Positions 9,053 through 17,501 of a stretch of 64,000 nucleotides of DNA are shown here, piece by piece; position 1 is the first letter of the stretch; every line of letters starts with the position of its first letter. Source of the DNA: SIG603 sp964370635 (lineage in GTDB: Bacteria; Bacillota; Clostridia; Oscillospirales; Acutalibacteraceae). The notes below the pieces were generated by a model. The model saw only the letters and a program-made list of their open reading frames with translations, had not been told where the DNA came from and did not search any database. The stretch covers positions 67,303 to 131,302 of the forward strand of contig CAYJJU010000004.1 of assembly GCA_964370635.1 (NCBI GenBank). Reading direction: 5' to 3'. A program made the position numbers and the translations under genes.

Positions 9053-10966
9053 ATGAAAAAAAGAATTATCACATCTTTACTTGCAGTTGCAATGCTAGTT
9101 TCTGTTATAGCTATCGGCTTTACAGGCTGCGGCGACTCAGAAGGTATGACAATTGTTGGCACACCTAGAGCCGAGACTTTAATAGTTGAGACTCAAAACC
9201 CAACAGACACTCCCGGTCAATTCAATCCTCACATGACAGGTACTTCTTCAGGTTTTGGTATTCACCAATTACTATGGAACCACTTGTGGGAAATCAACAC
9301 AATCACAGGTGAGCAATTCGGCGATATCGCGGCTGACCTACCAACTTCAAACGCTGACTTCACAGAGCACGAAATTAAAATTCGTGAAGGCATGACATGG
9401 TCAGACGGCGAAGTACTTGATGCACATGACGTTGTTTTCACATTCAATGCTATGATGGAAAATGAGAACCACTCACAATATACTTATTACAATCAAGTTT
9501 TCGCATCAGTTGAAGCAGTTGATGATTACACAGTTAAACTTGTTACTAACGAGTCTTTCCCAAGAATAGCTCTAAGATTTGGTGTTACAATTTATGCTAA
9601 CAGCTTTAAACCAATGCCAGAGCATATCTATAAAGATCAAGACATCACAACATTTGCAGACTCAGAGCCTGTAGTATCTGGTCCTTACACAGTTGACAGA
9701 TACGACGAGAACGGTTCTTGGATTCTTTACAAACTACGTGAAGACTGGCAAAACACTTCAGTTGGTATAATTGAAGGTCAGCCAAATGCTCCTTACGTTT
9801 TATTCCAATCTTTTGCAAGTGCTGAGACACGTCAGCTAGCTATGATTAACAATGACGTTGACATCATGGTTGAGGTTACTCCAGAAGACTATGAAGCTCT
9901 AATAGAGAACCCAAATGTTAGCGCATGGTACAATGACTTCCCATATGCAACATCTGATGACCCTTGCTCAAAAGGTATTGCTTTCTCAATGGGCGCAGGC
10001 GCACCATACGATAATGCTGACTTCCGTTGGGCTATTGCACTAGCTATGAACTTTGATGATATTTCAAAGAACGTATTTGGTGGTATCGGACGTTCGTCAC
10101 CATTCCCAATCCTAACAGCTACAGCTGCTATGGTTGATACATACTATGATCCAATGCTAGAATGGGTTAAAGAGTTTGAGCTTGACCTAGGCGACGGCAC
10201 AACAACTAAAGTTTTCGACGACCAATATGCATACAGAATGGTTGAGTATCTAGAAGATGAAAAAGGATACGAAATTCCTGATGATGACGAAACAATTCTT
10301 GACATGTTCGGCGTAGGTTGCTGGCTATATAATCCAGAAGCTGCTGAAAAACTACTAATCAAAGCTGGTCTTACAAAAGAAGCTGACGGTTGGTACTTCG
10401 AGGGCGAGCCATTTGTTATCAATATGACTTTCCTATCAGGCACAGAGCCTCAAGCTGGCCGTGGTACAGAAGCTGCTTACCAAGAACTAACTGAGTTCGG
10501 CCTAACATGCAACATCTCTGGTGAAAGCTCAGCTACATGGGGCACAAACGGTTCTACTGGACAATATGAAATCGCTGGCTACTGGCCAACAGGCGGTATC
10601 ACAACTGATATCTACTCACAAATCAGTGGTTGGGCAAATGACCTAATCGTACCAGTTGGTGAAACAGGTTCAGGTCAAGGTACTCGTTGGGATAACCAAG
10701 AAGCTACTGACATCATTCATGAACTAGCTAAAGTTGACCCTACTTCTCCTGAAGCTGTTGAACTAGGTACTGAGTTTATTAAACTTGCTATCGAAGACAT
10801 GGTATTCATCGGATTCCACTCAGGTGTTAAGCTTGTTCCAACAAACTCAACATACTGGACTGGTTACCCATCAGCAGAAAATGATTACAATGGTCCTTGG
10901 TGGTGGTGGAGCTTATTCAAATTCTTTACACCACACATCACAGCAAACACAACAACAACTGCTTAA
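9053..10966 (+). CDS. ABC transporter substrate-binding lipoprotein, family 5 (peptide/nickel type)
   Basis: A 637-residue extracellular lipoprotein with signal MKKRIITS... and lipobox FTGC (Cys26). The SBP_bac_5 domain fills the rest (NPHMTG, EGMTWSDGEVLDAHDVVFTFN near 9390-9450). Long members of this family bind oligopeptides, nickel or opines. It heads an operon with two DppB/C-type permeases and two OppD/F-type ATPases. A hairpin between this gene and the first permease probably keeps binding-protein mRNA in excess. Leu CTA and GCT codons are frequent, unlike the neighbours, which suggests high expression. The ligand is not predictable. Confidence 0.92.
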   Translation: MKKRIITSLLAVAMLVSVIAIGFTGCGDSEGMTIVGTPRAETLIVETQNPTDTPGQFNPHMTGTSSGFGIHQLLWNHLWEINTITGEQFGDIAADLPTSNADFTEHEIKIREGMTWSDGEVLDAHDVVFTFNAMMENENHSQYTYYNQVFASVEAVDDYTVKLVTNESFPRIALRFGVTIYANSFKPMPEHIYKDQDITTFADSEPVVSGPYTVDRYDENGSWILYKLREDWQNTSVGIIEGQPNAPYVLFQSFASAETRQLAMINNDVDIMVEVTPEDYEALIENPNVSAWYNDFPYATSDDPCSKGIAFSMGAGAPYDNADFRWAIALAMNFDDISKNVFGGIGRSSPFPILTATAAMVDTYYDPMLEWVKEFELDLGDGTTTKVFDDQYAYRMVEYLEDEKGYEIPDDDETILDMFGVGCWLYNPEAAEKLLIKAGLTKEADGWYFEGEPFVINMTFLSGTEPQAGRGTEAAYQELTEFGLTCNISGESSATWGTNGSTGQYEIAGYWPTGGITTDIYSQISGWANDLIVPVGETGSGQGTRWDNQEATDIIHELAKVDPTSPEAVELGTEFIKLAIEDMVFIGFHSGVKLVPTNSTYWTGYPSAENDYNGPWWWWSLFKFFTPHITANTTTTA

Positions 10967-10995
10967 TTTTAAGCTCTTGTAAACTAAATTAGCGT

Positions 10996-11036
10996 GGGGA
11001 GGTGCACTCCCATTGGAGTGCACTTCTTCCATTTTT
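10996..11036 (+). terminator. Intercistronic hairpin (partial terminator or processing site)
   Basis: GTGCACTCC (11002-11010) pairs perfectly with GGAGTGCAC (11015-11023) around a 4-nt loop. A weak T-rich tail follows (11029-11037). It lies between the binding-protein and permease genes, where it would stabilise upstream mRNA and reduce read-through. Confidence 0.65.
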
Positions 11037-11079
11037 ATTATGATTTTGTGAATTTATTATATTAGGAAGGAGTGTAACC

Positions 11080-12078
11080 GTGAAATTCCGTAAATACTTT
11101 TTTATCAGACTAGCTTCATGTATATTAACTATTTGGATAGGCGTTACATTTATCTTTTTCATTCCTCGTATGTTCCCATCAGATCCAGTCGAGGGTATGA
11201 TATCTCAAATGCAAGCACTTTCAGGTTCGATGGACCCAGCACAAATGGATGCCTTGCGTACCCAGCTTAGAGTTCAATTTGGTCTTGAGGGGTCACTACT
11301 AGAGCAATATGGTTCATTCTTATGGAACGGTCTACTTCGTTTTGATTTTGGACCATCACTTATGAACTACCCAACTCCTGTTATGGAAATTATAGGTAGA
11401 AACTTACCCTATACATTAGGGCTCGCACTTACGACAACACTACTTGCTTGGACTATAGGTAACACTATCGGTCTTCTAGCAGGTTTTAGAAAAAATAAAC
11501 GCTCCTCCAAAATACTAGAGAGTGTCGCGATATGTATTTATCCGATACCTTACTTTATTATAGCACTTATATTCCAGATATTCTTTGGATTTGTGCTGGG
11601 GTGGTTCCCGATGGAGTCGACGATTTTGACAGGCGGTACCGCCGGTCAGTTCTTTAGCTCCCTCATTATGTCCTCAATTTTACCTGCTGTTACCATGATA
11701 ATGCTAGGTACAGGCTGGTGGATTATTTCTATGAAATCTCTATCAGGCACTACTGCAGAAGAAGATTTTGTACAGTTTGCAAGATTTAGGGGACTTAGTG
11801 AAGGTACTATAGGTAAAAGCTATGTATTCAGAAACTCTATTTTAACACAAATTACAGCTCTTGCCATGAGTTTAGGCGGCGTTTTTGGTGGTTCAATTAT
11901 GACAGAAATCATCTTTGGATACCCAGGCGTTGGTTCACTTATGCAAGGTGCAGTACAACAGTCGGACTATAACATGATTTTAGGCTGTATCACAATTTCT
12001 ATCGTTGCAATTTCTATTGCTACTTTTGTTGTTGATATTATCTATCCATTTATAGACCCACGCATCAGATATAGTTAA
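11080..12078 (+). CDS. ABC transporter permease (DppB/OppB type)
   Basis: GTG start at 11080 with AAGGAG 7 nt upstream. The 332-residue protein has the DppB layout: a first membrane segment (about 10-30), a long extracytoplasmic loop, then five more helices. The EAA-type loop is seen in the FARFRGLSEGTIGKSYVFRNS stretch (about 11776-11840). It would form the channel with the next permease. Confidence 0.92.
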   Translation: MKFRKYFFIRLASCILTIWIGVTFIFFIPRMFPSDPVEGMISQMQALSGSMDPAQMDALRTQLRVQFGLEGSLLEQYGSFLWNGLLRFDFGPSLMNYPTPVMEIIGRNLPYTLGLALTTTLLAWTIGNTIGLLAGFRKNKRSSKILESVAICIYPIPYFIIALIFQIFFGFVLGWFPMESTILTGGTAGQFFSSLIMSSILPAVTMIMLGTGWWIISMKSLSGTTAEEDFVQFARFRGLSEGTIGKSYVFRNSILTQITALAMSLGGVFGGSIMTEIIFGYPGVGSLMQGAVQQSDYNMILGCITISIVAISIATFVVDIIYPFIDPRIRYS

Positions 12079-12093
12079 GGGGGAAGATGAATT

Positions 12094-12948
12094 ATGACAG
12101 GATTTAAAAGATTTTGGAAAAATGCGTCTGGCCGCTTTAAGCTAGGTATTATAGTTACAAGCATATTCTTTATCATAGGATTTGTAATTTACTACATACC
12201 ACATATCAATCCATTCACATTTAACAGTTATTCAAATAACTTGCCTGTAAGCGCCCAAAACCCACTTGGTACTACAAGTATGGGACAAGACGTTATGTGG
12301 CTTTTAATTGAGTCTATACATAACTCACTTACCATGGGTCTTATAGTTGCAACTATTGGTACATGTCTAGGCGTTTTTGTAGGTCTTCTAGCCGGCTTCT
12401 CAGGCGGCGCTGTTGACCGTATACTTACAACTATTACAGATACCTTTATAGTTATCCCATCACTTCCAATTCTTATTTTGATGACTTCTCTAATGAGAGG
12501 CGGCAGTGGTTCTACTACATTCTTGATGGCACTTGTTCTTGCTATGTTTGCATGGGCATGGCCTAGCCGTCAAATTCGTTCAATGGCACTTACCATTAGA
12601 GAGCGTGACTTTATTCATACAGCATGGTTCTCAGGTGAGGGCACAGTACAAGTTGTTGTAACAGAAATTCTTCCGTTTGCACTAACTTGGTCACTGTCAA
12701 ACTTTATGAACGCAACACTTGCAGCTATCGGTACTGAGTCAAGCCTTGCTGTTATGGGTCTATCACCAGCGAACTTCGTTTCTCTTGGTAATATGATTCA
12801 ATGGGCAAGAAACTACAACGCTATCTTCCTAGGTCACTGGGTATGGATTGGCGCACCTATCGTTGCTACAGTTGTACTCTTTGTAGGCTTATTTATGCTT
12901 ATCACAGGGTATAACGACTATCAAGCTAAGAAGAGAGGTAAGTCATAA
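12094..12948 (+). CDS. ABC transporter permease (DppC/OppC type)
   Basis: The 284-residue protein has an N-terminal OppC-type segment (about residues 15-40), the HPLGTTSMGQDV-like NPLGTTSMGQDVM stretch near 12268 and a binding-protein-dependent transport domain with REDFIHTAWFSGEG-like sequence near 12601. Start ATG follows GGGGGAAGA. It is the second channel subunit. Its stop overlaps the next ATG (TAATG), so the two are translationally coupled. Confidence 0.92.
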   Translation: MTGFKRFWKNASGRFKLGIIVTSIFFIIGFVIYYIPHINPFTFNSYSNNLPVSAQNPLGTTSMGQDVMWLLIESIHNSLTMGLIVATIGTCLGVFVGLLAGFSGGAVDRILTTITDTFIVIPSLPILILMTSLMRGGSGSTTFLMALVLAMFAWAWPSRQIRSMALTIRERDFIHTAWFSGEGTVQVVVTEILPFALTWSLSNFMNATLAAIGTESSLAVMGLSPANFVSLGNMIQWARNYNAIFLGHWVWIGAPIVATVVLFVGLFMLITGYNDYQAKKRGKS

Positions 12949-13928
12949 TGTTAAAGATTGAAAATTTATCCACTTCTTATAAAACCATGGACGGTGACGT
13001 TCATGTTATAACCAAGGTTGACTTTGAAATTAAAGATAACGAAATTTTTGGTATTGCCGGTGAATCCGGTTGCGGTAAAACTACACTACTTAAAGTTTTA
13101 TACGACATAGTAGAGTATCCGCTTGTAATAAACAGTGGTAAAGTCACTTTAAGTGGCGAAAGAAACGGCGAGAAATATGAATATGTTTCAGACGCCAACA
13201 CACGTGCTATAAGAAAAACTTGGTGGCATAACATAGCTTATGTTCCTCAAGCTGCACAGAGTGTTCTAAACCCTATTATGAAACTTAAAGCTCAGTTTTT
13301 AGATTCAATTCCAAAAGCTGAAAGAGCAAACGAAACAGAAGAGCAAACTCTTAAAAGAGTTGCAGATTACCTTGAAGAGCTAAGCCTATCTCCTGATGTG
13401 CTAGATGCCTATCCGTTCCAACTTTCTGGCGGTATGCGTCAACGTGTTATCATAGCTCTTGCGACATTTATGTCACCTGGTCTTGTTCTTGCTGATGAGC
13501 CCACAACAGCGCTTGACGTTGTTGTTCAAAGAGGTATCTTGATGATGCTTATGCGTCTTCAAAAACAACTTAAAAACTCATTTGTTATCGTTTCTCATGA
13601 CATGGGTGTTCACTATCAAATCACAGACAGAATGGGTATCATGTACTCAGGAAGCTTTATAGAACTTGGTAAAACAGAGGAAATATTTAATGACCCTGTT
13701 CACCCATACACACAAATGCTTGTTGCGGCTTTACCAAAACTTGGCGATAAGAGCCAAAAAGTTGGTATTCCAGGACGTCCACCGGCACTTTCAAATCCAC
13801 CCGATGGTTGTAGATTTGCACCACGTTGCCCTAAAGCGTCTGATCGTTGCCGTAAAGAAGTTCCCGATTTTATCGAGGTTAAACCGGGCAGATTTGCTGC
13901 TTGTCACTTATTAGAGAAAGGAGTGTAA
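12948..13928 (+). CDS. ABC transporter ATP-binding protein (OppD/DppD type)
   Basis: The 326-residue ATPase shows Walker A GESGCGKT near 13060, signature LSGGMRQR near 13421 and Walker B with LADEPTTALD near 13489. The C-terminal oligopeptide-type extension carries the Cys-rich CRFAPRCPKASDRC motif near 13810, seen in OppD/F proteins. It pairs with the next ATPase to power import. Confidence 0.93.
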   Translation: MLKIENLSTSYKTMDGDVHVITKVDFEIKDNEIFGIAGESGCGKTTLLKVLYDIVEYPLVINSGKVTLSGERNGEKYEYVSDANTRAIRKTWWHNIAYVPQAAQSVLNPIMKLKAQFLDSIPKAERANETEEQTLKRVADYLEELSLSPDVLDAYPFQLSGGMRQRVIIALATFMSPGLVLADEPTTALDVVVQRGILMMLMRLQKQLKNSFVIVSHDMGVHYQITDRMGIMYSGSFIELGKTEEIFNDPVHPYTQMLVAALPKLGDKSQKVGIPGRPPALSNPPDGCRFAPRCPKASDRCRKEVPDFIEVKPGRFAACHLLEKGV

Positions 13929-13930
13929 TT

Positions 13931-14902
13931 ATGGCTGATAAATTGTTAGAAGTCCAAAACCTTACTAAAATATTTAGTATAGGTGGTATGCTTAGTAAAA
14001 AGAAACTGACAGCCGTTGACGATGTTAGCTTTAGCATTGATAACGATAAGCCTGTTATACTTTCTATCGTTGGTGAGTCAGGTTGCGGTAAATCAACACT
14101 TTGTAAAATGATTTTACGTATGCACCAAGCCGATGGCGGTCATATTCATCTTTTAGGCCACAACTACGCCGACAAGAAGAATTATAACCCAAAACAATTC
14201 AAGCTTGATGTACAACCTATATTCCAAAACCCATATGAGGCATTCTCGGCTAGAAAGCCAGTTGACTCATACCTATTTAACACAGCACTTAGACTAAAAA
14301 TCGCAAAAAATAAGGCAGATGCAACTAATGTTGTTGACGAAGCTTTAAAAAATGTCGGTATGTCACTTGCAGTTGTTAAAGGCAAATATCCGTCACAGTT
14401 CTCAGGCGGTGAGCTGCAACGTATTTCAATAGCACGTGCGCTTATCACACGTCCAAAAATCATCATTGCGGACGAGCCTGTTGCGGCTATAGATGCTTCA
14501 ATGAAAATGAACATTGTTAACTTATTTAAAGAACTTAAAGATAAATACAATGTATCATTTATCTACATCACACATGACCTTTCTACGGCTTACTACGTAT
14601 CAGATTATATAGCAACACTTTACCGTGGATGCCTAATCGAGTACGGCGATGCTAAAGAAATCATGGATGACCCAGCTCACCCATACACAGAGCTTCTGAT
14701 GAATGCGGTTCCAAGAGTTGGCGACAAATGGAAAGAAGACCTAGTACTACCTGACATGGAAGATAAAGAGTATTCAATATCTTACTGTAAGTTCGCACCA
14801 CGTTGCCCTTATGCAACAGATGAGTGCAGAAAAGACAGACCAGAGCTTAAAGATTTAGGCGGCGGCAGAACAGTACTTTGTAATCATCCACTAAACAGAT
14901 AA
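13931..14902 (+). CDS. ABC transporter ATP-binding protein (OppF/DppF type)
   Basis: Start ATG 13931 follows GAAAGGAGTGTAATT, which overlaps the previous gene's end; in-frame codons further upstream are rejected. The 323-residue protein has Walker A GESGCGKST near 14073, signature FSGGELQR near 14400, Walker B IIADEPVAAID near 14464 and the OppF-type CKFAPRCPYATDEC tail near 14787. It completes a five-gene importer ending at a clear terminator. Confidence 0.93.
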   Translation: MADKLLEVQNLTKIFSIGGMLSKKKLTAVDDVSFSIDNDKPVILSIVGESGCGKSTLCKMILRMHQADGGHIHLLGHNYADKKNYNPKQFKLDVQPIFQNPYEAFSARKPVDSYLFNTALRLKIAKNKADATNVVDEALKNVGMSLAVVKGKYPSQFSGGELQRISIARALITRPKIIIADEPVAAIDASMKMNIVNLFKELKDKYNVSFIYITHDLSTAYYVSDYIATLYRGCLIEYGDAKEIMDDPAHPYTELLMNAVPRVGDKWKEDLVLPDMEDKEYSISYCKFAPRCPYATDECRKDRPELKDLGGGRTVLCNHPLNR

Positions 14903-14907
14903 AAATT

Positions 14908-14941
14908 ATCCACCCTCTGAAAATGAGGGTGGATTTTTTTA
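14908..14941 (+). terminator. Rho-independent terminator of the peptide ABC operon
   Basis: Perfect 10-bp stem ATCCACCCTC / GAGGGTGGAT with a 7-nt loop, followed by seven T. It begins 6 nt after the last ATPase gene. Confidence 0.95.
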
Positions 14942-14962
14942 GGTGAAAAGTGAAGAGTGAAA

Positions 14963-14997
14963 AGTTGTGGTGAAATGCTTCGCATTTTTTTATTATA
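14963..14997 (+). repeat. Dispersed hairpin repeat A, copy 1
   Basis: AGTTGTGGTGAAATGC followed by TTCGCATTTTTTT and ATTATA. The core AAATGC-TTC-GCATTT forms a small hairpin with a T tail. Near-identical copies occur at 33452-33487 and 38631-38660. Confidence 0.75.
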
Positions 14998-15016
14998 AAT
15001 CGACAAATTCAACTCT

Positions 15017-15739
15017 TTATAATACTTTAGATAGAAATTCTATAAGTCTTGGGTGTTTTGGATTTGAGAAAAAATCTTGTGGTGCGCTTTGCTCTTTAAT
15101 TTGTCCTTCGTCCATAAACATAATTCTTGTTCCAACTTCTTTTGCAAAGCCCATTTCGTGGGTCACAACTACCATGGTCATGCCATCATTTGCAAGTTCC
15201 TTCATAAGTTCAAGCACCTCGCCTACCATTTCGGGGTCAAGGGCAGAAGTAGGTTCGTCAAAAAGCATAACATCAGGGTTCATTGCAAGTGCACGCACTA
15301 TGGCAATTCTCTGCTTTTGACCGCCTGATAGCATAGATGGGTAAGTGTCGGCCTTGTCGGTAAGACCGATGCGCTCCAAAAGTTTCATTGCGTTTTTGGT
15401 AGCCTCTTCTTCAGTTTGCAGCTTTAAAAGAACAGGCGCTAAAGTTATGTTTTTAAGAATTGTCAGGTGAGGGAAGAGGTTAAAGTGCTGAAACACCATT
15501 CCCATTTTTTGACGAGTTTGATTAATATTGCATTTCTTATCCGTAATATTTACTCCCTCAAACCAAATTTCGCCGTCAGTTGGCTTTTCTAAAAGATTAA
15601 GACATCTTAAAAAAGTGCTTTTTCCAGAACCGGATGGCCCTACAATTACAACTTTTTCGCCTTGGTTAATGGTTTCGCTAATATTTTTTAAAACTGAGTT
15701 TTCGCCGAAAGCTTTAGATAAGTTTTTAACGTCTATCAC
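15017..15739 (-). CDS. Polar amino-acid ABC transporter ATP-binding protein (GlnQ type)
   Basis: A GTG start at 15739 is preferred because GAGGAGG lies 10 nt upstream; an in-frame TTG at 15748 is only 1 nt from that site. The product (about 240 residues) opens IDVKNLSKAFG and has Walker A GPSGSGKST, signature LSGGQKQR, Walker B MLFDEPTSALDPE and the H-loop VTHEMGFA. This matches GlnQ/HisP-type ATPases. It overlaps the end of the permease gene by 14 nt and is last in the three-gene minus-strand operon. Confidence 0.92.
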   Translation of the reverse strand: MIDVKNLSKAFGENSVLKNISETINQGEKVVIVGPSGSGKSTFLRCLNLLEKPTDGEIWFEGVNITDKKCNINQTRQKMGMVFQHFNLFPHLTILKNITLAPVLLKLQTEEEATKNAMKLLERIGLTDKADTYPSMLSGGQKQRIAIVRALAMNPDVMLFDEPTSALDPEMVGEVLELMKELANDGMTMVVVTHEMGFAKEVGTRIMFMDEGQIKEQSAPQDFFSNPKHPRLIEFLSKVL

Positions 15740-16442
15740 TTTTTGCAAACCTCCTCTCGAGTCTTTTTACAAGGGCGGAAATGCCCATGACCAAAATAAA
15801 GTATATAAGTGCTACAAAAATCAGTGGCACAAAGGCTTCATATGTGCGAGAACGCACCAAATCGCCTGCTTTTGTTATGTCCATAAGCGGTATAAGTCCC
15901 ACAACAGATGTTTCTTTAAGTATGGAAACAAACTCATTTCCAAGGGCTGGCAATATGTTTTTAATTGCTTGCGGCAAAATAATAACTCTCATTGTAGCAG
16001 CCTGTGAAAGGCCTAAAGAACGACCGGCCTCTCTTTGGCCTGGGTCAACGGCTAAAATACCTGCCCTTATAATTTCTGCAACATAAGCGCCTGAGTTTAA
16101 TCCAAAAGCGAAAACTGCTACAAATAAAGTGTAGTCGCTGTCGACACTTGCAAACACGATATAGTAAATAATCATAAGCTGTATGACTATTGGCGTTCCC
16201 CTTATAACCGCAATATAGGCACGCAAAATGGCATCGACAAATTTTAGTTTACCTGTTTGTATGTGATGAACCCTAAGTATTGCGACAACAATACCTAGCG
16301 TAACACCCATAATAGTAGATAAAATAGCCAGTGAAATTGTGTTCATAAAACCTTCTACAAAAAGCACATATCTGTCGTCTTTTATGAAAGTAGGACCGAT
16401 AAAATCCAAAAACCAATTCCATATGTTATAAAAAAAATCCAA
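15726..16442 (-). CDS. Polar amino-acid ABC transporter permease (GlnP/HisM type)
   Basis: The 238-residue membrane protein has five or so helices and the HisMQ family signature ILAVDPGQREAGRSLGLSQ (coded near 16000-16060), which docks the ATPase. It would import a polar amino acid. Its 3' end overlaps the ATPase gene, so the two are probably coupled. Confidence 0.92.
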   Translation of the reverse strand: MDFFYNIWNWFLDFIGPTFIKDDRYVLFVEGFMNTISLAILSTIMGVTLGIVVAILRVHHIQTGKLKFVDAILRAYIAVIRGTPIVIQLMIIYYIVFASVDSDYTLFVAVFAFGLNSGAYVAEIIRAGILAVDPGQREAGRSLGLSQAATMRVIILPQAIKNILPALGNEFVSILKETSVVGLIPLMDITKAGDLVRSRTYEAFVPLIFVALIYFILVMGISALVKRLERRFAKSDRR

Positions 16443-16462
16443 GAAAATTCCTCCATATAAAA

Positions 16463-16488
16463 TTTAGCAGAACTTTCGCCCTGCTAAA
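16463..16488 (-). terminator. Intercistronic hairpin between binding protein and permease
   Basis: TTTAGCAG (16463-16470) and CTGCTAAA (16481-16488) form an 8-bp stem, followed on the minus strand by a T-rich run. As in the peptide importer, the hairpin lies just after the binding-protein gene and may set subunit stoichiometry. Confidence 0.6.
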
Positions 16489-16503
16489 TAAATTTATTAA
16501 ATT

Positions 16504-17316
16504 TTAGTTAGTTGTTTCATTTGAATGTTCAACTATCCAAGCATCGATTGAGCCGTCTGCAACCAGTTTTTCAATTACAGCGTTAATTGAATTTAATAGT
16601 TCTTCATTGTCTTTTGCAACTGCAACGGCATATTCTTCAACTGTAACAGAGCCATCACTATAAGTCAGTTCGAAAGTTTGAAGGCCTTCGTTTTCTATTG
16701 TGATATTTTCTGCAGGCAGTTTATCTATTACAACTGCATCAATTTTATCTGTTGTAAGACTTAAAGCAGCCTCTGGAGCCGATTTAAACTGAATAACCTC
16801 GGCATCGGTGTCCTGTAAAACGCCCATAACGTCGTTTCCATCTTCATCTTCATAACCGTTTACTTCGTCGCTTACGATAAAGTCGCCTGTTGTTCCTCTC
16901 TGAACGCCAATTTTCATTCCGGCTAAATCTTCAATAGTAGTAACATCTGCACCCTCTTTAACAATAATGTATTGAACTGATGTTGTGTAAGGGATTGAGA
17001 AATTAACAGACTCAAGTCTTTCTTCTGTTATAGTCATGCCGGCTATACCCATGTCGGCTTGACCATTGTTAATTCCTAAGATAATTCCGTCAAAGTCTAC
17101 ATTTTCAATTTTAAGTGTTTTTCCAAGTTCTGCCGCAATCGCGTTTGCAATTTCAACGTCAACACCTGCAACTTCATTGCCATTTGTAATATATTCAAAT
17201 GGGGGGAAAGCTGCGTTTGTGTACATTACAAGTTCGTCATCTTCCGCCGATGCACAAGCTGAAAGCATAAATGTAAGCATAAAGACGCATAAAATAAGTG
17301 ATAAGATTTTTTTCAT
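16504..17316 (-). CDS. Polar amino-acid ABC transporter substrate-binding lipoprotein
   Basis: Start at 17316 (ATG preceded by GAGGAGAATACGAAT). Longer in-frame extensions upstream cross the promoter and are rejected. The 270-residue product has a lipoprotein signal with lipobox LSAC (Cys21) and a periplasmic-binding-protein type 2 domain (YTNAAFPPFEY, GIAGMTITEERL, VQRGTTGDFI). It should deliver a polar amino acid to the downstream permease and ATPase. The ligand is not resolved. Confidence 0.92.
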   Translation of the reverse strand: MKKILSLILCVFMLTFMLSACASAEDDELVMYTNAAFPPFEYITNGNEVAGVDVEIANAIAAELGKTLKIENVDFDGIILGINNGQADMGIAGMTITEERLESVNFSIPYTTSVQYIIVKEGADVTTIEDLAGMKIGVQRGTTGDFIVSDEVNGYEDEDGNDVMGVLQDTDAEVIQFKSAPEAALSLTTDKIDAVVIDKLPAENITIENEGLQTFELTYSDGSVTVEEYAVAVAKDNEELLNSINAVIEKLVADGSIDAWIVEHSNETTN

Positions 17317-17349
17317 ATTCGTATTCTCCTCTAATATTTGATATGCATT

Positions 17350-17378
17350 AATATAGCATAAAAATACATAAAAAGCAA
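17350..17378 (-). promoter_or_regulatory. Promoter of the amino-acid ABC operon
   Basis: On the minus strand TTGCTT (17378-17373), a 17-bp spacer and TATATT (17355-17350) precede the binding-protein gene by about 35 nt. Just upstream, ATATTGCAG (17382-17390) and CTGCAATAT (17406-17414) form a 9-bp inverted repeat that may be an operator. Confidence 0.65.
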
Positions 17379-17501
17379 TAGATATTGCAGAAATAATGAA
17401 TAAAACTGCAATATAAATAAGTTTAACATGATTGTGAAATGTTATTTTAGTATAAAACACAGTCAACCACCAATCACTCACCACCACAGGGGCAACCCTA
17501 C

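Noticed and set aside
17317..17487. N-terminal extension of the amino-acid binding protein
   Set aside because: It would cross the promoter and place 57 residues ahead of a complete lipoprotein signal. ATG 17316 has a good ribosome site.
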